Positions 44,960-54,795 of a stretch of DNA of 54,795 nucleotides are shown here, piece by piece. The DNA comes from an uncultured Methylophilaceae bacterium (lineage in GTDB: Bacteria; Pseudomonadota; Gammaproteobacteria; Burkholderiales; Methylophilaceae): contig CAIULB010000026.1 of NCBI GenBank assembly GCA_903899965.1, positions 1-54,795 on the forward strand, read 5' to 3'. Below the pieces are notes generated by a model. That model was not told the DNA's origin. It worked only from the letters and a program-made list of their open reading frames with translations, and searched no databases. Made by a program: the position numbers and the translations under genes. The first letter of the stretch is position 1. Each line of letters opens with the position of its first letter.

Positions 44960-45415
44960 ATGGCTGAAACAACTTCAAAATCTGTCTTGGTTTTACATGG
45001 CCCCAACTTAAACCTACTTGGTTTGCGTGAGCCGGATCATTACGGCAAAAACACACTCGCTGATATCGATCAACTATTAGCTAAGCGCGCCAAAGAAGCC
45101 AACATCAACTTACAGTCATTCCAAAGCAACTCCGAAGTTGAGCTGATTCAAAAATTACATGGCTTAGCAAATAAAAAAGTGGATTTTATCATCATCAATC
45201 CTGCTGCCTTTACCCACACCTCCGTGGCGCTCCGTGATGCGCTTTCAGCGATCAAGGTGCCGTTCGTTGAGGTGCACCTATCCAATATTTATGCCCGCGA
45301 AACCTTCCGCCACCACTCCTACTTCTCCGACATTGCGGTGGGTGTTATTAGCGGCCTCGGTGCACAGGGTTACTTACTAGCTTTAGATTACGCAATTCAA
45401 AAAATTTCTGACTAA
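44960..45415 (+). CDS. aroQ: type II 3-dehydroquinate dehydratase
   Basis: Third step of the shikimate pathway. [43 protein letters not shown] and [17 protein letters not shown] are all typical of the dodecameric type II enzyme; 151 residues from ATG 44960. A longer frame from TTG 44915 adds 15 residues with no family match. Promoter-like TAGAAT occurs at about 44889 with a weak -35. accB follows after 60 bases, a common betaproteobacterial neighbourhood. Confidence 0.95.
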   Translation: MAETTSKSVLVLHGPNLNLLGLREPDHYGKNTLADIDQLLAKRAKEANINLQSFQSNSEVELIQKLHGLANKKVDFIIINPAAFTHTSVALRDALSAIKVPFVEVHLSNIYARETFRHHSYFSDIAVGVISGLGAQGYLLALDYAIQKISD

Positions 45416-45475
45416 CTGTCGGATTAAAATAAACGCACGCAATTAAGGTGCTTAACTGAAATATGAGGTGAAGAG

Positions 45476-45934
45476 ATGGATCTACGTAAACTTAAAAAAT
45501 TGATCGATTTAGTCGAAGAGTCTGGCATTTCAGAACTAGAACTCACTGAAGGTGAAGAAAAAGTTCGTATCAGCCGTAACATTCCACAGGCCCAAGGCAC
45601 TGTTCACTACGCACAGCCATACATTCAGCAAGCACAACCAGTCGCAGCAACTGCTACAGCGCCAGTCGCAGACGCAGCACCTGCGGCTCCAGTGATTGAA
45701 GGCCACGTGGTGAAGTCTCCAATGGTTGGCACGTTCTACCGCTCACCATCACCAGAATCAAAATCTTTTGTGGATGTTGGTTCTACCGTTAACGTTGGCG
45801 ACACACTTTGCATCATCGAGGCGATGAAGCTACTAAACGAAATCGAGTCTGACCACGCTGGCGTGATTAAAGCGATCCTGGTTGAGAACGGTCAACCCGT
45901 CGAATACGGCGAACCTTTATTTATCATCGGCTAA
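45476..45934 (+). CDS. accB: biotin carboxyl carrier protein of acetyl-CoA carboxylase
   Basis: Carries biotin between carboxylase and carboxyltransferase, first step of fatty-acid synthesis. Biotin attaches at Lys118 in [11 protein letters not shown]-terminal [17 protein letters not shown], then an Ala/Pro/Gln-rich flexible linker (about 45-72) and the C-terminal biotinyl domain. 152 residues. A GAGGTGAAG ribosome site is present. accC follows after 11 bases. Confidence 0.97.
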   Translation: MDLRKLKKLIDLVEESGISELELTEGEEKVRISRNIPQAQGTVHYAQPYIQQAQPVAATATAPVADAAPAAPVIEGHVVKSPMVGTFYRSPSPESKSFVDVGSTVNVGDTLCIIEAMKLLNEIESDHAGVIKAILVENGQPVEYGEPLFIIG

Positions 45935-45945
45935 AGAGGCTTTAA

Positions 45946-47295
45946 ATGTTCGATAAAATCCTCATCGCCAATCGTGGCGAAATTGCCTTACGCATCCAGC
46001 GCGCCTGTCGCGAGCTAGGTATTAAGACAGTTGCAGTGCACTCAGAAGCTGATAAAGAAGCTAAATACGTCAAACTTGCAGACGAGTCTGTTTGTATTGG
46101 CCCAGCAGCCTCCAGCCAAAGCTACTTGAACATCCCAGCGGTGATTAGTGCCGCAGAGGTGACGGACGCGGAAGCGATCCACCCAGGCTACGGCTTTCTC
46201 TCTGAGAACGCAGACTTTGCAGAGCGCGTAGAACAAAGCGGTTTTGTGTTCATCGGCCCACGTGCTGAAACTATCCGTTTAATGGGTGACAAGGTAAGCG
46301 CGAAGGATACCATGAAGAAGGCCGGCGTTCCTTGCGTGCCAGGTTCAGATGGCGCCCTACCAGATGACCCTGCAGAAATTATCCGCATCGCTAAACATAT
46401 TGGCTACCCAGTCATTATTAAAGCAGCTGGCGGTGGCGGTGGTCGTGGTATGCGCGTTGTGCATACTGAGGCTGCGCTCATTTCTTCTGTGAACATGACC
46501 AAAGCAGAAGCGCAAGCAGCCTTTGGTAATCCAGTTGTTTACATGGAAAAATTCCTTGAGCAACCTCGGCATATTGAAATTCAAATCCTTTCAGATCAGC
46601 ACGGTAACGCAATCTACTTGGGTGAGCGCGACTGCTCAATGCAACGTCGCCATCAAAAAGTTTTAGAAGAAGCTCCAGCACCTGGCATCTCAACGCGCCT
46701 GCGTGACAAGATTGGTCAACGCTGTGCGGATGCGTGTAAGCGCATTAACTACCGCGGCGCAGGTACGTTCGAGTTCCTATACGAAAACAACGAGTTCTAC
46801 TTCATCGAGATGAACACCCGCGTGCAGGTGGAACACCCTGTGACGGAGATGATCACCGGCGTGGATATCGTACAAGAGCAAATCCGTGTTGCTTACGGTG
46901 AAAAACTCCGCCTACGCCAGAAGGACATCCAGTTCCGCGGCCATGCAATCGAATGCCGTATCAACGCAGAGGATCCATACACCTTTGTACCGTCACCTGG
47001 TCGTATTAGTACGTTCCACATGCCTGGCGGTCCTGGCATCCGTGTCGATACACATGCGTACCAAAACTACATGGTGCCACCACACTACGACTCAATGATC
47101 GGTAAGTTGATCGCCTACGGTGACACGCGTGAGCAGGCCATCGCACGTATGAACATCGCGCTGTCTGAGATGGTGGTTGAGGGCATTAAGACTAACGTTG
47201 CACTACACCGTGACCTGATGAACGACGCCGCATTCCAATTGGGTGAGACCAGCATTCACTACCTTGAAAACAAACTTGGCATCCACGCCAAGTAA
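45946..47295 (+). CDS. accC: biotin carboxylase of acetyl-CoA carboxylase
   Basis: Carboxylates biotin on AccB using ATP and bicarbonate. ATP-grasp enzyme of 449 residues with [14 protein letters not shown], the glycine-rich [11 protein letters not shown] loop, [14 protein letters not shown] and [21 protein letters not shown] lies six bases before the ATG. Pairs with accB; the acyl chains it initiates feed the lipid-modifying operon in this window only in a general sense. Confidence 0.98.
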   Translation: MFDKILIANRGEIALRIQRACRELGIKTVAVHSEADKEAKYVKLADESVCIGPAASSQSYLNIPAVISAAEVTDAEAIHPGYGFLSENADFAERVEQSGFVFIGPRAETIRLMGDKVSAKDTMKKAGVPCVPGSDGALPDDPAEIIRIAKHIGYPVIIKAAGGGGGRGMRVVHTEAALISSVNMTKAEAQAAFGNPVVYMEKFLEQPRHIEIQILSDQHGNAIYLGERDCSMQRRHQKVLEEAPAPGISTRLRDKIGQRCADACKRINYRGAGTFEFLYENNEFYFIEMNTRVQVEHPVTEMITGVDIVQEQIRVAYGEKLRLRQKDIQFRGHAIECRINAEDPYTFVPSPGRISTFHMPGGPGIRVDTHAYQNYMVPPHYDSMIGKLIAYGDTREQAIARMNIALSEMVVEGIKTNVALHRDLMNDAAFQLGETSIHYLENKLGIHAK

Positions 47296-47303
47296 GGTTT
47301 CTG

Positions 47304-48191
47304 ATGGCTTGGGTTTCACTACATATCGAGGCGCATAGTCAAAACGCTGACCTGCTGAGTGACACGCTGATGGAAATCGGCGCGCTCTCAGCAAGCATCG
47401 AGGACGCTAACGCAGAAACACCAGACGAGCAGCCCATCTTCGGCGAACCAGGGGATCCACCACCGGGCATCTGGAATAAGAACATCATCAGCGCACTCTT
47501 TGATGATGATGTGGATATCGCCAACATCATGGCGCAGGTCGAAGAAATCACCGGATTTAAGGACTTAGTCTACAGCACCGAAAGCGTTGCTGAGCAAGAC
47601 TGGGTCCGTGCGACGCAGTCACAGTTTGATCCCATCCGCATCACCGACGACCTATGGATTGTGCCGACCTGGCACGATGCCCCAAACCCAAACGCACTCA
47701 ACATTGTCCTAGACCCGGGCCTCGCCTTTGGGACGGGCAGCCACCCGACCACGCATTTGTGTTTGGCCTGGTTAGTTGACCAAGTAAAACCGCATCACCA
47801 CGTGCTCGACTACGGTTGTGGCTCTGGCATCCTCGCGATTGCCGCCAAGAAGCTTGGCGCAGCAGAGGTGGTTGGTGTGGATATTGACGCGCAGGCCATC
47901 ATCTCGAGCGAGTTTAATGCGGAGCAGAATGAGGTGTCAGCCGACTTCTTCATGGCAACCGACTACCCAGAGAAACAAGCCGATATCGTGGTGGCCAATA
48001 TCCTATCGAGCGCACTCAGTGTCCTAGCACCCGCGCTTGCAGGCGCATGCAAACAAAATGGTCGCATTGCGCTCTCTGGCATCCTGCGCGAGCAGGCCGA
48101 GCAGGTTTCCGCCATCTACGCGGAGTGGTTCACAATGGACGCGCCGGTCTTTATGGACAGCTGGACCCTGCTCACCGGCACTAAAAAATAA
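47304..48191 (+). CDS. prmA: ribosomal protein L11 methyltransferase
   Basis: SAM-dependent trimethylation of ribosomal protein L11. SAM motif VLDYGCGSGILAIAAKKLG, preceded by DPGLAFGTGSHPTTHLCL, and VANIL in motif II. 295 residues. AAGG lies six bases before the ATG, and the gene begins eight bases after accC. accB-accC-prmA is a well-known order in betaproteobacteria. Confidence 0.96.
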   Translation: MAWVSLHIEAHSQNADLLSDTLMEIGALSASIEDANAETPDEQPIFGEPGDPPPGIWNKNIISALFDDDVDIANIMAQVEEITGFKDLVYSTESVAEQDWVRATQSQFDPIRITDDLWIVPTWHDAPNPNALNIVLDPGLAFGTGSHPTTHLCLAWLVDQVKPHHHVLDYGCGSGILAIAAKKLGAAEVVGVDIDAQAIISSEFNAEQNEVSADFFMATDYPEKQADIVVANILSSALSVLAPALAGACKQNGRIALSGILREQAEQVSAIYAEWFTMDAPVFMDSWTLLTGTKK

Positions 48192-48202
48192 GCGTTCCCG
48201 CC

Positions 48203-48847
48203 ATGCACTTGGTCACCAAATGTCCATCCTGTTACACGCACTTCATTGTGAGGCCCGATCAGCTTGAAACCCATCAGGGCAAGGTGCGATGCGGGCAGTG
48301 CCAGCACGTCTTCATCGCCCGAGATCACCTGAGCGAGCAAGCCCCCACCGACAAACTCAGCGGCACCAATACCAAATCAAAAAAATCTTTAGCGTTTTAT
48401 TCAGCCCTAATAGTTGCAGCGCTATTGCAGATGATCTTCTTCCTGCGCACCGATATCGCCAGAACATGGCCCGCACTAAAACCAGCTCTCACCAATACCT
48501 GTCAGGTGCTGGGTTGCGTGTTGCCGCTGCCACACAAGACCGAGCTGATGGCGATCGATGACACCGAGCTCATCAAGGATGAAGCCCACGAGGGGGTAGT
48601 CAAGTTCAGCTGCCTGATCATCAACAACGCCCCCCACGCGCAGTCCTTCCCATCCATCGAGCTTACGCTCACAGACAAGCAGGATGCGCCCATCCTGCGA
48701 CGCAAAATCACGCCTAAGGAGTATTTAAGGGGGTCTTCAATTAAGTTAAATGAGGGTCTGGTGGGGAATGATGAGGTGCGCGTGACGCTGAATATCAACG
48801 TCGGGGACTACCAGGTGTCTGGGTTCCGCGCCCTCCTTGTTGACTAG
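48203..48847 (+). CDS. zinc-ribbon domain protein (DUF3426)
   Basis: N-terminal zinc ribbon with Cys7, Cys10, Cys30 and Cys33 (TKCPSCYTHF and VRCGQCQHVF), one membrane segment (AFYSALIVAALLQMIFFL, about 60-77), and a C-terminal DUF3426 beta domain of about 130 residues that should be periplasmic. 214 residues. The place directly after prmA is usual in this group; function unknown. Confidence 0.88.
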   Translation: MHLVTKCPSCYTHFIVRPDQLETHQGKVRCGQCQHVFIARDHLSEQAPTDKLSGTNTKSKKSLAFYSALIVAALLQMIFFLRTDIARTWPALKPALTNTCQVLGCVLPLPHKTELMAIDDTELIKDEAHEGVVKFSCLIINNAPHAQSFPSIELTLTDKQDAPILRRKITPKEYLRGSSIKLNEGLVGNDEVRVTLNINVGDYQVSGFRALLVD

Positions 48848-48862
48848 TTCTACTTAAAAAAC

Positions 48863-49762
48863 CTATAGCAACCCCGCTGAGAACATCTCCAGCGCACGGA
48901 TCGCCTTCGCGATCTCCTCAACCGCCTGCACACGACCGTAGCTCTTACGCCAAGCTAGCCCGATTTGACGTTTTGGGGCTGGCTTCTTGAAGGGGATCGC
49001 CTTCACAAGAGGGTTCTGGTACCTACTGATCGTCGCGCTCGCTGGCAATACGGTGATACCCAAATTTGAGGCCACCATGTTGCGAACGGTATCGAGGGAG
49101 TTCCCCTGGAGCACCTCGCCGTTTCGGCTTAGGGTTGGACATGCCTGCACCACCTGGTTACTGAAGCAGTGTCCGCTGTTCAGAAGCAAAACTCTCTCAT
49201 CCCCAAGCTCACTCGCATCCACACCCTTAAGACTTGCCCACTCGTGCGTGACCGGCACGACGACCATGAACTCTTCCTCATAAAGCGGCATTGTTACAAC
49301 GCCTGAAAGCTCAAACGGTAGGGCAATGATTGCGACATCAATGACGCCGTTGCGCAGCTGTGCCTCGAGGTTGCTGGTAAGGTTCTCCTCAACGATGAGG
49401 GGCATCTCCGGTGCAGTTTTACGTAGAATGGGAATAATTTCTGGGAGAAGATAGGGACCGACAGAGTAAATGACACCAAGCTTTAGGGGTCCCGCCAATT
49501 GATTGTTGCCTTGCTTAGCGATCTCCTTGACACGCTTGGCCTCCTCGATGACCCTAGTAGCCTGCTCCACCACCAGCTCACCCACAGCTGTCATTGTCAC
49601 ATCATTGCGGCTGCGCTCGAAGAGCATGACACCCAACTCATCCTCCAGTTTCTTAACAGCGAGGCTTAAAGCTGGCTGACTCACGAAACAGAGCTCGGCA
49701 GCCTTTCTAAAGTTACGGGACTTGGCGAGGGCAACAACAAACTTTAACTCATTGAGCGTCAT
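48863..49762 (-). CDS. oxyR: hydrogen-peroxide sensing regulator OxyR
   Basis: LysR-type regulator: winged helix near 1-60 (AELCFVSQPALSLAVKKLE), then the effector domain. The redox cysteines stand at residues 199 and 208 (GHCF...QAC), the same numbers as in E. coli OxyR, with the conserved LLNSGH before them, so peroxide sensing should be intact. 299 residues. Its ATG overlaps the DUF2721 stop by one base. Likely targets include peroxide defence genes; whether it controls bcp/msrA in this window is not visible. Confidence 0.95.
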   Translation of the reverse strand: MTLNELKFVVALAKSRNFRKAAELCFVSQPALSLAVKKLEDELGVMLFERSRNDVTMTAVGELVVEQATRVIEEAKRVKEIAKQGNNQLAGPLKLGVIYSVGPYLLPEIIPILRKTAPEMPLIVEENLTSNLEAQLRNGVIDVAIIALPFELSGVVTMPLYEEEFMVVVPVTHEWASLKGVDASELGDERVLLLNSGHCFSNQVVQACPTLSRNGEVLQGNSLDTVRNMVASNLGITVLPASATISRYQNPLVKAIPFKKPAPKRQIGLAWRKSYGRVQAVEEIAKAIRALEMFSAGLL

Positions 49763-50199
49763 TATTCTTTTAACTCTTCCGGCAGTTCGATGGTGTGAGT
49801 TGAGAGTGAGATCTCACGCAGAAAACATATCAAGCCACTGATCAGGCTTATCATGGCGAATATAAAGAGGGGCGAGACGAAGTGCGATGGATCTCTGCTA
49901 CGCTCGTACCCAATAAACAGGGCAACGATCACCGTCGCAACCATTAAGGCGGAAATGGTGCAGAGGCTGATCGACCAGTGCACCCAGACGGCACGCTTTG
50001 CGAGCAGGCGGATCTCTTGGAGGTTCTTCGGAGAGTGCGAGTCACGCTCGATCAGCACGCGGTATCTGTCGACTACCCGGCCAAGCCTAAGAGCCAAAAC
50101 CGACAAAATTGCACCGATGCCCGTCAACAGAAAGACGGGCGCAACCGCCAACTGAATGACGTGTGAGACGGTACCAATTTCATCCATAAAGATTTGCAT
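49762..50199 (-). CDS. DUF2721 membrane protein
   Basis: A 145-residue protein with three hydrophobic segments (VIQLAVAPVFLLTGIGAILSV, SISLCTISALMVATVIVALF and PLFIFAMISLISGLICFL) and the RVVDRYRVL motif after the first, the DUF2721 plan. Start 50199 has AGGA close upstream; 50187 is possible. Coupled to oxyR by a TAATG overlap. Function unknown. Confidence 0.85.
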   Translation of the reverse strand: MQIFMDEIGTVSHVIQLAVAPVFLLTGIGAILSVLALRLGRVVDRYRVLIERDSHSPKNLQEIRLLAKRAVWVHWSISLCTISALMVATVIVALFIGYERSRDPSHFVSPLFIFAMISLISGLICFLREISLSTHTIELPEELKE

Positions 50200-50314
50200 G
50201 TTTCCTGCTCAATGTAGCGTTAATTCCCTATTAGTTTGTCATATAACGTTCGCATAGCAAAAAATATTTATAGAGTTTGTTAAAAGTTTGTTTATTCGTT
50301 AAAAATTCAGTTAA

Positions 50315-50320
50315 TATAAT
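50315..50320 (+). promoter_or_regulatory. -10 element of the HU gene promoter
   Basis: A perfect TATAAT in an A/T-rich upstream region, without a recognisable -35 at 16-18 bases. Transcription would start near 50327, giving a leader of about 26 bases to the preferred ATG at 50353. Confidence 0.55.
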
Positions 50321-50352
50321 TGCTCTGTAACCCTTTATGAATGACCAATCCT

Positions 50353-50625
50353 ATGAACAAACAAGAATTGATTGCTAAGGTTGCTGCCCAAGCTGACATC
50401 TCTAAAGCTGCTGCTGCTAAAGTTGTAGATGCTTTTACTAGTAGTGTTACATCTGCTCTTAAATCAGGTGATACTGTTACTTTGATTGGTTTCGGTACAT
50501 TCGCTGTTAGCCAACGTGCTGCACGTATTGGCCGTAACCCACAGACTGGTAAAGAACTTAAAATCGCTGCTCGCAAGGCTCCAGCTTTCCGCGCAGGTAA
50601 AGCTTTGAAAGATGCATTAAACTAA
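50353..50625 (+). CDS. hupB: DNA-binding protein HU
   Basis: Histone-like protein that bends DNA and compacts the nucleoid. [28 protein letters not shown] start, GFGTFAV and [10 protein letters not shown] in the DNA-binding arm, [15 protein letters not shown] at the end. ATG 50353 gives exactly 90 residues, the family length; ATG 50341 would add four. Codon use favours GCT, CGT and similar, as in highly expressed genes, and differs from the GC-richer genes just upstream. A strong terminator follows. Confidence 0.97.
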   Translation: MNKQELIAKVAAQADISKAAAAKVVDAFTSSVTSALKSGDTVTLIGFGTFAVSQRAARIGRNPQTGKELKIAARKAPAFRAGKALKDALN

Positions 50626-50648
50626 GCTTTAAGTTCTAGTTGCAAAAC

Positions 50649-50679
50649 AAAAAGGCCAACAGTTAGGTTGGCCTTTTTT
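50649..50679 (+). terminator. terminator after the HU gene
   Basis: Arms AAAAAGGCCAAC and GTTGGCCTTTTT around the loop AGTTAG form a 12-pair stem ending in T6, 23 bases after the HU stop. The A run on the other side may let it also stop the convergent arsC transcript. Confidence 0.93.
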
Positions 50680-50702
50680 ATTGTCTAAATTTAGAGGCGT
50701 GA

Positions 50703-51125
50703 TTACACCAAACGCTTACCGCGCTCATCCACCACCTGCTCACCATCCTCTTTTGAAAATGCGCCTAATTGCGGGTTGGGCAAAATATCTAAAACCAGCT
50801 CAGATGGTCTACATAGTTTAGTGCCCAATTGCGTGACTACAATAGGTCGATTAATCAAAATCGGATGCGCCAACATTAAATCAATCAACGCATCATCGCT
50901 CAAGCAATCATCCTGCATATTCAGCTCGGTATAAGTCGCCTCTTTAACACGAATCGCCGCACGCACACCATCACCCATATCAGCAATCAATTGCTTTAAC
51001 TCTGCCTTGCTTGGGGGATTGTTCAAGTACTCAATCACCTCTGGCTCATCGCCCGAGTTTTTAATCAAAGCCAAAGTGTTGCGAGAGGTGCCACATTTAG
51101 GGTTATGGTAAATTTTAATCGTCAT
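50703..51125 (-). CDS. arsC: arsenate reductase, glutaredoxin-dependent
   Basis: Reduces arsenate to arsenite. Catalytic Cys11 in HNPKCGTSRNTL; NRPIVVTQLGTKLCRPSE includes the Arg residues that bind the oxyanion, and the close likeness to E. coli ArsC continues to VVDERGKRL. 140 residues. No arsR or arsB is adjacent, so it is a solitary arsC. It lies downstream of gyrB on the same strand, past a terminator. Confidence 0.93.
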   Translation of the reverse strand: MTIKIYHNPKCGTSRNTLALIKNSGDEPEVIEYLNNPPSKAELKQLIADMGDGVRAAIRVKEATYTELNMQDDCLSDDALIDLMLAHPILINRPIVVTQLGTKLCRPSELVLDILPNPQLGAFSKEDGEQVVDERGKRLV

Positions 51126-51147
51126 GTTTATGCTCTTAATTAAATCA

Positions 51148-51166
51148 AAAAAGCCCTTGCGGGCTC
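51148..51166 (-). terminator. terminator after gyrB
   Basis: Minus strand: AGCCC, loop GCAA, GGGCT, then T6, 39 bases after the gyrB stop and before arsC. A short but GC-rich stem with a stable GNRA loop. Confidence 0.82.
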
Positions 51167-51204
51167 TTATGATTTTAAATCTTCATTTAACTTTAGTATA
51201 AAAA

Positions 51205-53622
<2,418 letters not shown>

Positions 53623-53647
53623 TTAGTGTTAAGTTATGTTTTTAATT

Positions 53648-53663
53648 TGTTTCACGTGGAACA
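53648..53663. promoter_or_regulatory. parS-like centromere site between dnaN and gyrB
   Basis: TGTTTCACGTGGAACA matches the bacterial ParB-binding parS consensus TGTTTCACGTGAAACA at 15 of 16 bases; the mismatch is a G/A variant known from other parS sites. It abuts the dnaN stop codon and lies 34 bases upstream of gyrB. Position next to the origin is where parS is expected. I saw no second copy by eye. Confidence 0.82.
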
Positions 53664-54767
53664 TTAAATGCGCATCGGCATGACAACGTACTTGTAGTTG
53701 TCATCGTTTGGTACGGTCAGCAAACAGCTGCTATTTGCATCCGCAAATGAGAAAACAACCTCAGGGCTGGTCACATTATTGAGCACATCAATTAGATAGG
53801 TCACATTAAAACCAATATCCAATGTGTCACCCGTGTAGTTCACTTCTAATTCCTCTTCAGCCTCCTCCTGCTCACTATTCGTACTGATCAAGCGTAAGCT
53901 GTTTGTGCCTAAGACCATTCGAATACCACGGTACTTCTCATTTGAGAGAATGGAAGCGCGTTGCATCGCAAGTAACACCGTCATTCTATCCACAGTGAAG
54001 TTATTTTGATGCCCCACAGGAATTACGCGTGTGTAGTCTGGGAACTTACCGTCAATCACTTTGGTGATTAACTTGATGTCATTAAAATTGAAGTTTACCT
54101 GGGTAGCTGATACCTCAACACTCACCTCATTGTCGCTATCTTCCAACAACTTGATTAACTCAATAATAGTTTTTCTTGGGATGATGATGTTTTGCTTATC
54201 ATAAGATCTTGAAAGCTCTGTTGAGGTAAAACTCAAACGATGGCCATCTGTTCCCACGATATTGAGACGATTACCATCAATCTCAAACAATAATCCGTTT
54301 AGGTAGTAACGAATATCTTGCTGCGCCATCGCAAACTCAACCTGTTTAAATAAACCCTTTAATGTGTTTTGCGGGATGGTGATCGTTACCGTGTTGGTAC
54401 CCACCGCCTTTGTCATTACTGGGTAATCAACCGCTGGTAAGGTTTGTAGGTTGAATTTACTCTTGCCTGCTTTAACAGCCACACGACTGTCTGAGGTTGC
54501 CATATTAATTTCAGTGTTGTCTGGCAATGCTCTGCAGATATCCAGGAGCTTCTTTGCTGAAATAGTGGTCGCTAACTCTGCACCAATTGGTGTGTTGATT
54601 GATAAAGAAATCTGCATCTCCAAATCTGTTGCTGTTAACACCAATAGATCACTCTTTGCTTCCAATAATAGATTGGAAAGAATTGGTAATGTATGACGTC
54701 TCTCAACAATACTACTGACTGAAGAAAGAGGTTTTAGTAGTGTTTCACGGTTTATTTTAATGTTCAT
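53664..54767 (-). CDS. dnaN: DNA polymerase III beta sliding clamp
   Basis: Ring-shaped clamp that tethers the replicative polymerase. The 367 residues span three repeats; LPILSNLLLEAKSDLLVLTATDLE near the start and the C-terminal YKYVVMPMRI are family marks. The gene begins 28 bases before the window ends; that sequence is extremely A/T-rich (54769-54795) with no clear ribosome site. dnaA should lie directly upstream, outside the window. Confidence 0.98.
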   Translation of the reverse strand: MNIKINRETLLKPLSSVSSIVERRHTLPILSNLLLEAKSDLLVLTATDLEMQISLSINTPIGAELATTISAKKLLDICRALPDNTEINMATSDSRVAVKAGKSKFNLQTLPAVDYPVMTKAVGTNTVTITIPQNTLKGLFKQVEFAMAQQDIRYYLNGLLFEIDGNRLNIVGTDGHRLSFTSTELSRSYDKQNIIIPRKTIIELIKLLEDSDNEVSVEVSATQVNFNFNDIKLITKVIDGKFPDYTRVIPVGHQNNFTVDRMTVLLAMQRASILSNEKYRGIRMVLGTNSLRLISTNSEQEEAEEELEVNYTGDTLDIGFNVTYLIDVLNNVTSPEVVFSFADANSSCLLTVPNDDNYKYVVMPMRI

Positions 54768-54795
54768 GTTTTAAAAACCTAATATATAAATATAT

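Overview
The window reads as core chromosome of a betaproteobacterium, most likely Methylophilaceae/Nitrosomonadales. That assignment rests on protein style and gene order (tyrS-anmK, gltA, erpA, argC, rpsI-rplM, ubiA-ubiC-recG-ridA, spoT-rpoZ-gmk-yicC, rph-rdgB-hemW, accBC-prmA, dnaN-gyrB). No methylotrophy gene lies in the window, so the family is an inference. Nothing looks like a phage, IS element, CRISPR array or tRNA. Both edges are landmarks. The left edge lies in the leader of a ribosomal RNA operon on the minus strand, with two tandem promoters and a boxA. The right edge is the minus-strand gyrB-dnaN pair next to a parS-like site, so dnaA and the origin probably lie just beyond it.

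Layout. 1-292: rRNA operon promoters. 293-4199: tyrS (minus), then a possible small gene, anmK and gltA (plus). 4265-15511: a long minus-strand block with erpA, argC, rplM-rpsI and the run yicC-gmk-rpoZ-spoT-(flavin oxidase-like)-ridA-recG-ubiC-ubiA. 15629-18455: rph-rdgB-small protein-hemW (plus). 18495-36199: an accessory-looking region of light, oxidative-stress and membrane-lipid genes. 36210-48847: argH, hemC-hemD, aroG-type DAHP synthase, a 2Fe-2S flavin reductase, fxsA, cutA-dsbD-tlpA, aroQ, accB-accC-prmA and a zinc-ribbon protein. 48863-54767: DUF2721-oxyR, HU, arsC, gyrB and dnaN.

The accessory region (18.5-36.2 kb) is the most interesting part. It holds an iron-sulfur photolyase with its four cluster cysteines, a small DUF2256 zinc-finger gene, and a second photolyase-like protein. 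In that second protein the FAD domain comes first and an antenna-like alpha/beta domain seems to follow, a possible circular permutation. It also holds two related exported serine proteases with helical-repeat tails, an exported peroxiredoxin, MsrA, and a nine-gene plus-strand run: two fatty-acid methyltransferases, DUF2878, DUF1295, DUF6134, a lipocalin lipoprotein, a fatty-acid desaturase, an FAD oxidoreductase and DUF1365. Similar sets in other proteobacteria belong to light or singlet-oxygen regulons and remodel unsaturated fatty acids. The usual LitR or sigma/ChrR regulator is not in this window, so control must come from elsewhere. OxyR, at 48.9 kb, keeps both redox cysteines.

Elsewhere, genes act in familiar groups: heme synthesis (hemC, hemD, with hemW as heme chaperone), disulfide traffic (dsbD with a TlpA-like partner), fatty-acid start (accB, accC), ubiquinone entry (ubiC, ubiA), stringent response (spoT, rpoZ) and the ribosomal pair L13/S9. 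No gene-free stretch exceeds 300 bases.
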